Positions 1-9,191 of a stretch of 64,000 bases of DNA are shown here, piece after piece. A program made the position numbers and the translations under genes. Position 1 is the stretch's first letter. Every line of letters begins with the position of its first letter. This DNA is from Paraburkholderia acidisoli (lineage in GTDB: Bacteria; Pseudomonadota; Gammaproteobacteria; Burkholderiales; Burkholderiaceae), in assembly GCF_009789675.1 (NCBI RefSeq), contig NZ_CP046913.1, forward strand, positions 2,170,001 through 2,234,000, written 5' to 3'. The notes below the pieces were generated by a model that saw nothing but the letters and a program-made list of their open reading frames with translations, was not told where the DNA came from and made no database searches.

Positions 1-1
1 C

Positions 2-94
2 GAGGAACCCGACGACGTGTTCACGCGCCTCGCCGCGTGGCTGCGCAACTTCTTCGTGCCGCAGGCCACGGCGGCACGCGAGCAGCAGCGCTGA
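2..94 (+). CDS. 3' end of an unidentified protein (cut by window edge)
   Basis: The last 30 codons of a gene that begins before the window, ending in TGA at 92-94. The visible tail is hydrophobic-aromatic (RLAAWLRNFFVPQ) and then charged and Gln-rich (AAREQQR). That is too little to name a family. It ends just before a GC-rich hairpin and converges on the helicase gene that follows. Confidence 0.55.
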   Translation, partial: EEPDDVFTRLAAWLRNFFVPQATAAREQQR

Positions 95-100
95 CGAAAC

Positions 101-130
101 CCGGGCGCGCCCGCTCCGGCGCGCGCCCGG
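101..130. terminator. Convergent GC-rich hairpin
   Basis: Perfect 10-bp arms (101-110 and 121-130) with a 10-nt loop lie between two convergent genes. There is no clear T-run on either side, so it is a plausible but not canonical terminator. Confidence 0.45.
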
Positions 131-138
131 CCTGGGCT

Positions 139-2388
139 TCAATCCCACATCTTCCTGAGCTTCGCGGCGATCTCGACCTTCGCTTGCGCCGCCGCGGCCA
201 GCCCGGCCGCGCTCGGCGCGCTCGCCACGGGGGGAGGCGGCCATGCGCGCGACTCGAACAGCGGCAACATGGCCGTGCCGATAAAGCGCGTACGCGACGC
301 CCACACATGCCGGTCGCCCGCCGCCGCCTGGTTGTGCACGTAGAAGCGCTGCGGCACGACGATATGCAGGTCTTCCTTCGCGCGCGTCATGGCCACGTAG
401 AGCAGACGCCGCTCTTCCTCGAGTTCCTCGTCGCTGCCCGCGCCCAGATCGGACGGAATGCAGCCGTCCACGCCGTTGAGCACGAACACGTTGCGCCACT
501 CCTGGCCTTTGGCCGAATGGATCGTGGAGAGGATCAGATAGTCCTCGTCGAGCAGCGGGTCGGCCGATTCGGCGCTGGTCGCGTCGGGCGGGTCGAGCGT
601 GAGTTCGGTGAGAAAGCGCTCGCGCGAGGCGTAGGTGCTCGCGATGCTCTCCATTTGCAGCAGGTCGGCGTGCCGCACCGGCGCGTCTTCGTGATTGCGC
701 TCGAGATGCGGCTCGTACCAGCGCCGCACGCGCTCGAATTCGGCGGGCCAGGGCGTGGCGCGCATGGAGAGATTGTCGATGAGCGAGGCGAACGCGGGCC
801 AGTCCTCGGCCGCGCGCGGCGGCGCGGCGAACGCCGCCAGCGCCTCGGCGGCGCGGTACGCGCCCGTGCACGCCGCGACCTGATCGAGCAGGCGCGCCGC
901 ATTCGCCGGCCCGACGCCCGGCAGCAGCTGCGTGACACGAAACCCGGCCACGCGATCGAGCGGGTTTTCCGCCCAGCGCAGCACGGCGAGCACGTCCTTC
1001 ACATGCGCCGCGTCGAGAAAACGCAGGCCGCCGAATTTGACGAACGGGATATTGCGCCGCGCGAGTTCGATTTCGAGCGTGGCGCTATGGTGCGCGGCGC
1101 GAAACAGGACCGCCTGCTGCTTGAGCGTCATACCCGCTTCGCGCGCTTCGAGAATCTGCTCGACCACGTAGCGCGCCTGGGTGGCTTCGTCGGCGACGGT
1201 CACGAGGCGCGGCCGCTGCTGCGAGGGCCGATCGGTCCACAGATTCTTCGTGAAGCGTTCGGTCGCGGCGTCGATCACGGCGTTCGAGGCCGCGAGGATG
1301 GGCGCCGTCGAGCGGTAGTTGCGCTCCAGCGTGACCTGGCGCGCGGGCGGATCGAACTGCGCCGGAAAATCGAGGATATTGCGCACCGTTGCGCCACGAA
1401 ACGAGTAGATGGCCTGCGCGTCGTCGCCGACCACGGTCAGGCCGCGGCCGTCGGGCTTGAGGGCGAGCAGGATCGACGCCTGGAGCCGGTTCGTGTCCTG
1501 GTATTCGTCGACGAGAATATGATCGAAACGGCCCGCCAGGTCGGCCGCAATGACGGGTTCTGCCGCCATCGTCGCCCAATAGAGCAGCAAATCGTCGTAA
1601 TCGAGCACGTTCTGCTTTTGCTTGGCATCCACATAAGACGCGAACAGCACACGCAGTTGCGGCTCCCACTCGAGACACCACGAAAACGAGCGATTGAGCA
1701 CGTTGGCCAGCGAGTCGCCGGTGTTCACAACGCGCGAATAGATCGCAAGACACGTCGATTTGGCGGGAAAACGCTTCTCTTTCGCCGAAAACCCCAATTC
1801 GTGACGTACGAGGTTCATCAGGTCGGCGGAGTCTTCGCGGTCGTTGATCGTGAACGCGGGCGAAAGGCCGATCTGCTCGGCGTATTCACGCAGCAAACGC
1901 GCGCCTACGCCGTGAAACGTCCCCGCCCAAGTCAGCCCTTGTGCCAGCACGGCGGCCGCACCCGGCGCACTCGCGGCAATGCGCGCCACGCGCCGGGTCA
2001 TTTCCTGCGCCGCGCGACGCGAGAACGTTAGCAGCAGAATGCGATGCGGATCGGCGCCATTTGCGATCAGATGCGCGACACGATGCGCGAGCGTATTGGT
2101 TTTACCCGACCCCGCACCGGCGATCACGAGCAGCGCTTGCGGCATGGGCGCGCCCGGCGCGAAGCCGGTCTCGCTGCCGTGCTCGACCGCCGCGCGCTGG
2201 GCGTCGTTGAGCTTGGCCAGCCACGCGGAAACGGCGCTCGCCGCTTCGGCCGCCGCGCGGGAAACCGGATCAGAGGTAGGAGAAACGGCGGGAGGAACGC
2301 TGGAGACGGTGGACACAGGGCGCGCGCTCGGTGGCGAAAGCAAAAATAAACGGTCGATGGAAAGACGCGTCGCACACTGTATATCCAT
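139..2388 (-). CDS. UvrD/Rep-family superfamily 1 DNA helicase
   Basis: ATP-dependent 3'-5' DNA helicase of the UvrD/Rep/PcrA type, expected to act in DNA repair or restart. The sequence shows the Walker A motif GAGSGKT near residue 90, the DEYQDTN Walker B/motif II, the motif III-like GDDAQAIYSFRGA, and the C-terminal motifs STIHSAKGQEW and LYVAMTRAKEDL. At about 749 residues it has normal SF1A size, with a 60-70 residue Ser/Pro/Ala-rich N-terminal extension. The ATG at 2388 is chosen over an upstream GTG (2409) because GAGGCGGGG lies just before it. The true start could be further downstream, since the helicase core begins only around residue 65. It stands alone and is convergent with the gene on its left. 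Confidence 0.9.
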   Translation of the reverse strand: MDIQCATRLSIDRLFLLSPPSARPVSTVSSVPPAVSPTSDPVSRAAAEAASAVSAWLAKLNDAQRAAVEHGSETGFAPGAPMPQALLVIAGAGSGKTNTLAHRVAHLIANGADPHRILLLTFSRRAAQEMTRRVARIAASAPGAAAVLAQGLTWAGTFHGVGARLLREYAEQIGLSPAFTINDREDSADLMNLVRHELGFSAKEKRFPAKSTCLAIYSRVVNTGDSLANVLNRSFSWCLEWEPQLRVLFASYVDAKQKQNVLDYDDLLLYWATMAAEPVIAADLAGRFDHILVDEYQDTNRLQASILLALKPDGRGLTVVGDDAQAIYSFRGATVRNILDFPAQFDPPARQVTLERNYRSTAPILAASNAVIDAATERFTKNLWTDRPSQQRPRLVTVADEATQARYVVEQILEAREAGMTLKQQAVLFRAAHHSATLEIELARRNIPFVKFGGLRFLDAAHVKDVLAVLRWAENPLDRVAGFRVTQLLPGVGPANAARLLDQVAACTGAYRAAEALAAFAAPPRAAEDWPAFASLIDNLSMRATPWPAEFERVRRWYEPHLERNHEDAPVRHADLLQMESIASTYASRERFLTELTLDPPDATSAESADPLLDEDYLILSTIHSAKGQEWRNVFVLNGVDGCIPSDLGAGSDEELEEERRLLYVAMTRAKEDLHIVVPQRFYVHNQAAAGDRHVWASRTRFIGTAMLPLFESRAWPPPPVASAPSAAGLAAAAQAKVEIAAKLRKMWD

Positions 2389-2488
2389 ACACCCCGCCTC
2401 GGCAAGCACGCGATCATGCCGTGATCTGGCGATATTTACGACGATCTTCGCGCGGAATGCCGCGCCGCCGCGGCCGCCGCAAACGACA

Positions 2489-2520
2489 ACGGCGGCGCCC
2501 CGTTTCCGGAGCGCCGCCGT
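2489..2520 (-). terminator. Hairpin after the small secreted protein gene
   Basis: Perfect 10-bp arms (2489-2498, 2511-2520) separated by 12 nt. Transcription of the minus-strand gene at 2578-3042 would run into it. The U-tract after it is weak. Confidence 0.4.
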
Positions 2521-2577
2521 CTGGCTCGCGAACTACCTGCTCGATCTCCTGGAGAGAAGAAGCAGCGCAAAGAACGC

Positions 2578-3042
2578 TTACGGCTGCTGCTGGCCGCCCT
2601 GCTGCTGCGCCGACATGCCGTTCATCTGGTCCTTCATTTCCGAATTGTTGGCCTGATGATCGGCCTTACGGTTGATCTTGGCGTCCTTGACGCTCGACTT
2701 GTACTGCGACTTGGCCGACTTCTTCGCGTCCTTGTAGTCCGCGTTGGCCGACTTCTTCGCATCCTTGTACTCGGCGTTCGCCTGCGCGTTGGCGTTACGC
2801 TTCTGCACGAGCGGATCCGGCGATTGCGGCGCCGTCAGATTCTGCGGCGCGGGCGCGGGTTGCGCGATGCCGGCAGCGGCGGGCGCCTGGCCCGGCGCGG
2901 CGCCAGGCGCCATGGCGGGGGCTTGCATGGCCGGCGCCGGATTGGCGGGCGGCGTGGCCGTCGACTGGGCGAAGGCGCCCTGAGCGAATACGGCGGCCGA
3001 AACGAGAGCGGTGCTGGTGATGAGCTTGCGAATCTGGGTCAT
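2578..3042 (-). CDS. Small secreted protein with Lys/Ala repeats
   Basis: A 154-residue protein with a clear signal peptide (residues 1-25, ending AQGAFA). A Pro/Ala/Gln/Met-rich stretch (25-75) is followed by a region with three or four imperfect copies of YKDAKKSA (about 90-135), then a Gln-rich tail ending QQQGGQQQP. The start is the ATG at 3042, preceded by AGAGGA, rather than the upstream in-frame ATG at 3084. The Lys/Ala repeats should form a strongly basic helix. Proteins of this make-up are usually annotated as hypothetical or periplasmic in Burkholderiaceae. I do not assign a function. Confidence 0.75.
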   Translation of the reverse strand: MTQIRKLITSTALVSAAVFAQGAFAQSTATPPANPAPAMQAPAMAPGAAPGQAPAAAGIAQPAPAPQNLTAPQSPDPLVQKRNANAQANAEYKDAKKSANADYKDAKKSAKSQYKSSVKDAKINRKADHQANNSEMKDQMNGMSAQQQGGQQQP

Positions 3043-3400
3043 GGCGTATCCTCTTTGCAGTGGTTCCAAAAAGTGCGGTTGCAACGGGCATACCCGTGAG
3101 AGCCGCGCCGGGTTTCGTTCCGGCTCGTCCCGGCTGCGGGACGGCGGTTTCGATCCGGCGTGAACCCATTGTCATCTGAAGATTGACGCGCGGTCCCGCA
3201 GCGTTACTCACCGTTTCATTTACTGACAGATTCATAACATCTGGCCCCAAGACGTAACAACGCCGCCACGGAAGCCGCCAGCGCGAAACCGCCGATCGCG
3301 TATGATGCTCACCCTTCCGGCGCCGCGCCGCGCGCGCACGGTGTCTGTTTCAAACTCGTCTCAACTCGTCTCGAGCGAATTTCAGCGAATCCTCCACGCC
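3043..3400. other. Divergent intergenic region
   Basis: A 358-bp region between divergent genes. It holds a short hairpin (ACGGG 3084-3088 with CCCGT 3093-3097) and a TATGAT -10-like hexamer at 3301-3306, which could serve the S4-domain gene. No reading frame here looks coding. Confidence 0.4.
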
Positions 3401-3622
3401 ATGCCCAATCTCGATTTCACGCTGACCGGCGATTTCGTCGAACTGCACAATCTCCTCAAGATCATCGGCCTCGCCGACAGCGGCGGCTCGGCCAAACAGA
3501 TCGTCGCCTCGGGCGCGGTGAAGGTCGACGGCGAAGTCGAGCTGCGTAAAACCTGCAAGATCCGCGCGGGTCAGTCCGTGCTGCTCGGCGACACGCGCAT
3601 CGCCGTGAAGGAAGCCGACTGA
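3401..3622 (+). CDS. S4-domain RNA-binding protein (YbcJ/YaaA type)
   Basis: A 73-residue protein made almost wholly of one S4 RNA-binding fold. The S4 core KQIVASGAVKVDGE sits at residues 29-42 and is followed by the typical KIRAGQSVLLGD turn. Length matches the stand-alone S4 proteins of the YbcJ/YlmH-like group, thought to bind structured RNA or ribosomes. The ATG at 3401 is chosen because the family starts about there; a longer in-frame start at 3302 would add a non-conserved basic extension. No strong Shine-Dalgarno is visible. Confidence 0.85.
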   Translation: MPNLDFTLTGDFVELHNLLKIIGLADSGGSAKQIVASGAVKVDGEVELRKTCKIRAGQSVLLGDTRIAVKEAD

Positions 3623-3887
3623 CCGCGCAGCGGGCTGGAACACGTTGCGCACAGCGCCTTCGCCCGCGGCGCGGCAATCGGAGCGCATCGACCTGAATCG
3701 AACCGCCGCGGCCTCCCGCACGCCATCGGCATAACGAACCCACCCGGAAAAGCGCCGCTCCCGAATGCACCAGATTCGGGCATTCGCATCGACAAGCGCG
3801 CCGCGAGGCAATAAGCTTTCAGGCTCGATACGTCTATCACCAGAAAGACGCGCCAGCCGCCAACACCGCTCGCGCCGCCCCGCCTTC

Positions 3888-5279
3888 ATGACCCGCACCA
3901 CCCGCACCCTTGCCAGCCGCGCGGCCGCCGCGCCGCCCACGCTGAGCCGCCACGCCGCCGATACCGCCCGCCTCGCCGGGCCGCTCGCCATCGCCCAGCT
4001 TTCGCAGATGGCGATGAGCGTCACCGACACCATCCTGCTCGGCTCGCTCGGCGCCGACGCGCTCGCGGCCGGCGGCCTCGGCGCGAACCTGTTCTTCGTG
4101 ATCGTGACGGTGCTGCAAGGCGTGCTGACCTCGGTGAGCGTGAGCGTCGCGCAGGCGCGCGGCGCCGACGACGAAAGCCGCGTGCCGCACATCTACTGGA
4201 CCGGCTTCGCGCTCTCGCTGCTGCTTTCGCTGCCCGCCTTCGCGCTGCTCTCGTTCGCCACGCCCATCCTGGTCGCGCTAGGCGAACCGGCGCTGCTCGC
4301 GCAACACGTGGGCGACTACGCGGCCGTGCTGCGCTGGGGCGCGCCCGCGAGCCTGATCGGCGTGGGCCTGATGCGCGCGTTTTTGCCCGCGATCGGCGCG
4401 GCGCGGCGGCTGCTCTGGATCTCGATCGGCTGCGTGTTCTTCAACGGCTTTCTCAACTACGGGCTGATCTACGGCGCGTGGGGCTTGCCGCGCATGGGTC
4501 TGCTCGGTTCGGCGGCGGCCACGACGGTCACGGTCTGGCTGACGGCGCTCGTGCTGATGGCGCTCCTGCATCTGCGGCCTTCGCACCAGCACTTCGTGGC
4601 GGCGCGCCGCCCCACGGCGCCGCTCATGGGCGAGCTGTTCACGATCGGCTGGCCGGTCGCCATCACCTATGCGGTCGAGGCCACGCTTTTTCTCGCAACC
4701 GGCCTGCTCGCGGGCCTGCTCGGCGAAATGCCGCTCGCGGCGCACCAGATCGCGCTCAACGTGGCGTCCGTGACCTTCATGGTGCCGCTCTCGATCGGCC
4801 AGGCGGCCAACGTGCGCGTGGGCTACTGGATCGGCGCGGGGCAGCCGCGCGCGGCGCGCCACGCGGGCTTCGTCGCGCTCGCGCTCGGGACCGCGTTCAT
4901 GACGCTTTCCGCGCTCGTCATGGTGCTCGCGCCGCACTCGATCGTGGGCCTGTATCTGCATCTCGACGATCCCGCCAACGCCAACACCGTCGCGCTCGCC
5001 ACCACGTTGCTGGGCGTGGCGGCGCTGTTTCAGATCGTAGATGGCGTGCAGACGGTCGGCTCGGGCTGCCTGCGCGCCTACAAGGACACGCGCGTGCCGA
5101 TGGTCGCCGCCACGCTCGGCTACTGGGGCATCGGTTTTACCGTGGGCTATGTGCTCGCGTTCCACTTCGGCATGGGCGCGCTCGGGCTCTGGTGGGGACT
5201 CGCGGCGGGGCTCGCGAGCGTCGCCGTGCTGATGACGTGGCGCTTTCACCGCATCAGCCTGAGCCGCTGCCAGGACTGA
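3888..5279 (+). CDS. MATE-family multidrug/toxin efflux transporter
   Basis: Inner-membrane cation-coupled exporter of about 463 residues with around twelve hydrophobic segments, the usual MATE architecture. The N-terminal core LAIAQLSQMAMSVTDTILLG matches the conserved first helix, and the second half repeats the fold (IGWPVAITYAVEATLF). MATE transporters expel cationic drugs and metabolites using Na+ or H+ gradients; the substrate cannot be read from sequence. The ATG at 3888 removes a non-conserved leader open from 3765. It sits alone, with 265 bp upstream. Confidence 0.9.
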   Translation: MTRTTRTLASRAAAAPPTLSRHAADTARLAGPLAIAQLSQMAMSVTDTILLGSLGADALAAGGLGANLFFVIVTVLQGVLTSVSVSVAQARGADDESRVPHIYWTGFALSLLLSLPAFALLSFATPILVALGEPALLAQHVGDYAAVLRWGAPASLIGVGLMRAFLPAIGAARRLLWISIGCVFFNGFLNYGLIYGAWGLPRMGLLGSAAATTVTVWLTALVLMALLHLRPSHQHFVAARRPTAPLMGELFTIGWPVAITYAVEATLFLATGLLAGLLGEMPLAAHQIALNVASVTFMVPLSIGQAANVRVGYWIGAGQPRAARHAGFVALALGTAFMTLSALVMVLAPHSIVGLYLHLDDPANANTVALATTLLGVAALFQIVDGVQTVGSGCLRAYKDTRVPMVAATLGYWGIGFTVGYVLAFHFGMGALGLWWGLAAGLASVAVLMTWRFHRISLSRCQD

Positions 5280-5776
5280 ACCGGAACTCGCGCCGCCGTC
5301 GCTTCGGCACGCTTTACCGTCACGTCGTAACAACGCTTTCCGACGCGTTGAAAGGACGGCGTGCGCAAGCCGTTAAAATACGCGGCTGGCGCGACAGCCA
5401 CGGTCTCGATCACCCGGTCGACGATCGAGGTCTGGCGCCGTCCGTCCCACGAGGGCATCCATCACGAGCAGGAGACCGCGCCCTGCCCGCCTCGCCGGCC
5501 AACCCGGCAACGCGTGCCGCGCGCGACGTCGCCGCATCGTGTCGTGACTCGCCGTGTCCCGCCCTGCGCGTCACGACCTGCGCGACCCGAAACCCCGCCG
5601 CGCAACTGGCTTCGACGCGAGTCTCGCATCGACCCATGTCGACTCGTCGCAACGTAAGCGCGCGCGGCCGCGCGTCGCCCACGCCTGCCTGCGCGCTCGC
5701 GTGACGTGGTGCGCCACGACATAACGAAACCATTCATACGGACCGCCTTAACCGGCCACCCTCAGGGATTCTTTTC
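5280..5776 (+). promoter_or_regulatory. Long leader of the BASS transporter gene
   Basis: A 497-bp non-coding stretch before the transporter gene. TTGAAA (5348-5353) and TTAAAA/TAAAAT (5373-5379) could form a weak promoter, though the spacing (19-20 nt) is long. Downstream lies a set of competing complementary segments, described separately. No coding frame is convincing in this stretch. Confidence 0.35.
5462..5577 (+). other. Candidate structured regulatory RNA with two exclusive pairings
   Basis: TCACGA (5462-5467) can close a domain by pairing with TCGTGA (5542-5547). Inside are a GCAGG/CCTGC hairpin (5468-5472 with 5482-5486) and a GCCGG/CCGGC hairpin (5494-5498 with 5504-5508), the latter leading into CCGGCAAC. 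The segment GTCGTGA (5541-5547) can instead pair with TCACGAC (5571-5577). Mutually exclusive stems of this kind are typical of riboswitches. TCACGAG followed later by CCGGCAAC recalls the SAM-I/SAM-IV core, but the full fold was not established. Confidence 0.3.
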
Positions 5777-6745
5777 ATGCTTGCCCCGATCACCCGACTT
5801 TTCCCGCTCTGGGCCGTGCTCGCCTCGGTCTTCGCGTACTTCAATCCGGGCGCCGTCGCCCCGATCGCGCCGCACGTCACGACGCTCTTGATGATCATCA
5901 TGCTGGCCATGGGCGTGACGCTCTCGTTCGCCGACTTCCAGCGCGTCTTCACGCGGCCCGCGCCCGTCGCGGCCGGCATCTTCCTGCATTACCTCGTGAT
6001 GCCGCTCGCCGCCTGGGCTATCGCCAAGGTGCTGCGCATGCCGCCCGACCTCACGGCGGGCATGGTGCTGGTGGGCAGCGTGGCGAGCGGCACGGCCTCG
6101 AACGTGATGATCTATCTCGCGCGCGGCGACGTGGCCTTGTCGGTGACGATCAGCGCGCTCTCCACGCTCGTGGGCGTGTTCGCGACGCCGCTGCTCACGC
6201 GCCTGTACGTGGATGCCTCGATCGTCGTGGACGTGCACGGCATGCTCATGAGCATTTTGCAGATCGTCGGCCTGCCGATCGCCATCGGTCTCGTCGTGAA
6301 CCGCCTGGCGGGCGGTCTCGTGCGCCGTATCGAACCGGTGCTGCCGCTCGTCTCGATGGTGTCGATCCTCGCCATCATCGCGGCCGTGGTGGGCGGCACG
6401 CACGCGAGCATCGCAACCGTTGGCCCGGTGGTCGCGGTGGGCGTGGTGCTGCACAACGGTATCGGCCTGCTGGGCGGCTACTGGGGCGGCCGCCTGCTCG
6501 GCTTCAACGAGTCGGTGTGCCGCACGCTCGCGATCGAAGTGGGCATGCAGAACTCCGGCCTCGCCGCGACGCTCGGCAAGATCTATTTCACGCCGCTCGC
6601 CGCGTTGCCCGGCGCGCTGTTCTCGGTCTGGCACAACCTCTCGGGCTCGCTGCTCGCGGGTTACTGGGCCGGCAAGCCCGCGCGCGGCAGCGAGCGCGAT
6701 GCCGCCGAAGCCAAGGCCGTCGCCGGTTCGGCCGAACGCGGCTGA
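5777..6745 (+). CDS. BASS-family (bile acid:sodium symporter-like) transporter
   Basis: Inner-membrane Na+-coupled transporter of the BASS superfamily, 322 residues with about nine or ten hydrophobic helices, the normal size. Conserved features include [13 protein letters not shown] near residue 40, [19 protein letters not shown] around 95-115 and the late motif [14 protein letters not shown] near 255, which lie in the two crossover regions that bind Na+. Bacterial relatives carry ketopantoate, pyruvate or sulphur-containing organic anions, so the bile-acid name is historical. The C-terminal tail is short and Ala/Glu-rich. The long structured leader suggests ligand-dependent control. Confidence 0.88.
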   Translation: MLAPITRLFPLWAVLASVFAYFNPGAVAPIAPHVTTLLMIIMLAMGVTLSFADFQRVFTRPAPVAAGIFLHYLVMPLAAWAIAKVLRMPPDLTAGMVLVGSVASGTASNVMIYLARGDVALSVTISALSTLVGVFATPLLTRLYVDASIVVDVHGMLMSILQIVGLPIAIGLVVNRLAGGLVRRIEPVLPLVSMVSILAIIAAVVGGTHASIATVGPVVAVGVVLHNGIGLLGGYWGGRLLGFNESVCRTLAIEVGMQNSGLAATLGKIYFTPLAALPGALFSVWHNLSGSLLAGYWAGKPARGSERDAAEAKAVAGSAERG

Positions 6746-7231
6746 TTGCGGCTGCTTGCGGCTGCCTGCGACTCTTCGCGGCTGATCGCACGCGAGCGCT
6801 GTTTCGTCCGCCGAAGCACGCGCTCGCCGCCTCTCCTGTCGACTGTCGATGCGCGCCCGGACGCCGGGCGCGAGCAACAACGCGCGTGCGCCCTCGCGCC
6901 ACCCCGCGCGCCTTCCCCCTCTCCATCGTTCCCGCTAGCGGCCTTGCGTCGACAGAAGGCGCCAAACCCGCCCTCATGCCCGGCGCGTGCATCGCCATGC
7001 CGATGCGGCCCGCAAATTGCTTGCCGTCTTCGCTGGGTGCGCGCCAGCGCGAGGCGCCGTGCCGGTTTGCGTAGAATCGACACGCAAATCGTGCAATGAA
7101 AACGAACGAACGCGAACGAAGCGTGAACCACGCGCGAACGAAGCACAGCGCGAACACGACGCGGCCGAAGCGCGCCCCCGACGCACATCAAAGCAAAGCA
7201 CGCCGCCACGCGGTCGAAGAGGAGAATTCGC
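6746..7231. other. Non-coding stretch with a perfect hairpin
   Basis: A 486-bp region between two co-directional genes. It begins with degenerate copies of GCGGCTG(A/C)TTGC (about 6738-6790). It also holds a perfect 9-bp-arm hairpin with a 3-nt loop at 6852-6872, probably the terminator of the transporter gene although no T-run follows. The rest holds no convincing gene. Confidence 0.45.
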
Positions 7232-8887
7232 TTGCCCACGCCACACCTTTCGCTCGCCGCTGCCAGTTACCGCGCGCGCGCCGCCGCCGTGCTGCGCACG
7301 GGTTTCGCCATTGCCTGCCTCGCGCTCGCGGCCGGTTGCGCCACGCGGCCGCCCGCGAGCGACCTGCAACGCCAGCACACCGAGGCCGTGGCGCCCTCCA
7401 CGGCCACGCCGCTCGGCGCGGCGCTCGCGGCGCCCGAGGCCGCGCATCCGGGGCAAACCGGCTTTCGTCTGCTCGCCACCGGCACCGACGCGTTGCAGAT
7501 GCGCATCGCGCTCGCGCGCGCCGCGACGAAGACGCTCGACATGCAGTACTACATCGCCAATGAAGACACGACCGGCAAGCTGCTGCTCGGCGCCGCGCTC
7601 TATGCGGCCGATCGCGGCGTGCGTGTGCGCATGCTCGTCGACGACCTGAATTTCCACGACATCGACCAGCTGATGGCGTCGCTGAACAGCCATCCGAACA
7701 TCGAGATTCGCGTGTTCAATCCGTACGGCAGCTCGCAGGAAAGCGTGTTCCGCCGCACGACCAACGTCTTCACCAACATCGACGCCTTCACGCGCCGCAT
7801 GCACAACAAGGCGATGATCGTCGATAACCAGCTGGCGATCGTGGGCGGCCGCAATCTGGGCGACGAATACTTCAGCGCGAGTCCGACGCTCCAGTTCAGC
7901 GATCTCGACGTGCTCGCGGCGGGCCCGGTCACGACGCAGATCTCGCAGAGCTTCGACGCTTACTGGAACAGCGACTTCGCCTATCCGCTGCGCACGCTCA
8001 ATCACCAGAAGTTCGACGCACACGATCTCGACGTGGCGCGCGACGACCTGCGCGCGCACTGGCACAAGGACGCGGACCCGTACAACGCGAAACCGCTCAA
8101 CGCCACGCCGCTCGCCCAGCAGATCGCGCGCGGCGAACTCGGGCTCACGTGGGCCACTTGCCAGTTCGTGGCCGACAAACCCGAGAAGATCGCGGGCCTG
8201 CCCGACGGCGACATGGGCGACGCGATGCGCGCGACGCTCGCGCGCATGAACGCCGCGCAAAAGAGCGTGCTGATCTTCTCGCCATATTTCGTGCCGCACG
8301 ACACCGGCGTGGAGGCGATCCGCAAGCTGCAGGCGCGCGGCGTGCAGGTGTCGATCCTCACGAACTCGCTCGCCGCCACCGACGCCGTGGCCGTGCAGGC
8401 GGGCTACAGCCCGTACCGCGTGCCCATGCTGCAGGCGGGCGCGCAGCTCTACGAATTCAAGCCCACGCTGCCCTCGCCCAACGACTCGCGCCGCCTCGGT
8501 ATCGTCGGGTCGAAATCGCGCGCGAGTCTGCACGCGAAAACCTACGTGGTGGACGAAAGCACGCTTGTGATCGGCTCGCTCAATCTCGACCCGCGCTCGG
8601 CGAACCTCAACACGGAACTCGCGCTCATCATCGAAAGTCCGCCGCTCGCGCAGCGGGTGGCCGGCTATTTCCGGCTCGCGACCTCGCCCAAGGTCAGCTA
8701 TCACGTGACGCTCGCCACGCCCGCCGAACTCGCGCAACTGCGCGGCAGCGCGACCGCTTCGCCGCTCGTCTGGACCGACGAGGAAGACGGCGCGATCCGC
8801 ACCTACAACCTCGATCCCGGTGCGGGTTTTTACCGAAATCTCCTAACCGGGCTATTCTTGCTGTTGCCGGTCGATAGCCAGTTGTGA
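7232..8887 (+). CDS. Phospholipase D/cardiolipin synthase-like lipoprotein
   Basis: A 551-residue phospholipase D superfamily protein. Two HKD motifs are visible, HNKAMIVDNQLAIVGGRN near residue 190 and HAKTYVVDESTLVIGSLN near residue 435, each followed by the conserved Gly-Ser/Gly-Gly turn. A lipoprotein signal with the lipobox LAAGC at about residue 36 anchors it to the envelope. Relatives are cardiolipin synthases (ClsC-like) or envelope phospholipases. The start is TTG at 7232, supported by AGGAG at 7220-7224 seven bases upstream; no in-frame ATG is better placed. It is a single gene. Confidence 0.88.
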   Translation: MPTPHLSLAAASYRARAAAVLRTGFAIACLALAAGCATRPPASDLQRQHTEAVAPSTATPLGAALAAPEAAHPGQTGFRLLATGTDALQMRIALARAATKTLDMQYYIANEDTTGKLLLGAALYAADRGVRVRMLVDDLNFHDIDQLMASLNSHPNIEIRVFNPYGSSQESVFRRTTNVFTNIDAFTRRMHNKAMIVDNQLAIVGGRNLGDEYFSASPTLQFSDLDVLAAGPVTTQISQSFDAYWNSDFAYPLRTLNHQKFDAHDLDVARDDLRAHWHKDADPYNAKPLNATPLAQQIARGELGLTWATCQFVADKPEKIAGLPDGDMGDAMRATLARMNAAQKSVLIFSPYFVPHDTGVEAIRKLQARGVQVSILTNSLAATDAVAVQAGYSPYRVPMLQAGAQLYEFKPTLPSPNDSRRLGIVGSKSRASLHAKTYVVDESTLVIGSLNLDPRSANLNTELALIIESPPLAQRVAGYFRLATSPKVSYHVTLATPAELAQLRGSATASPLVWTDEEDGAIRTYNLDPGAGFYRNLLTGLFLLLPVDSQL

Positions 8888-9191
8888 TTTGCCGTGGCGA
8901 TTCGCGCTCGCGATTCGCCACGCACACGGCGGCTCGCTCGACCGCGCTGCACGATCCGCCGCCTAGCCAGCCGCCTGGTCAGCCGCTTATTTAGCCGCTT
9001 ATTCCGCTGCTTATCAGCTGCCTAGCCAGCCGCGCACTTTGCGCGAGCGCCGCGCCCCGACGTACCGCACTTGCGAAATCCGTCGAAGCGCCCCGCCTGC
9101 CCGCAGTCAGCCACCGCGCGGATTCCGAACCCGTCACGCAAGCGGCGCCCGGCCGTCACGCCAGGCACCGCTTCAATCACCGGAGTATTCA
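8888..9191. repeat. Non-coding stretch with degenerate CCGCTTATT/CCTAGCCAGCCGC repeats
   Basis: A 304-bp region before fumC. It holds AGCCGCTTATT at 8981-8991 and again at 8993-9003, and CCTAGCCAGCCGC at 8962-8974 and again at 9021-9033, so roughly 75 bp are made of slipped 10-13-bp units. No gene seen. Confidence 0.5.

Noticed and set aside
37..2031. 664-residue plus-strand frame across the helicase gene
   Set aside because: Antisense to an intact UvrD/Rep helicase with all motifs; composition is typical of a GC-rich shadow frame.
6974..8737. 587-residue minus-strand frame across the phospholipase D-like gene
   Set aside because: The plus strand carries both HKD motifs and a lipobox; the antisense frame is Arg/His/Val-rich with no recognisable domain.
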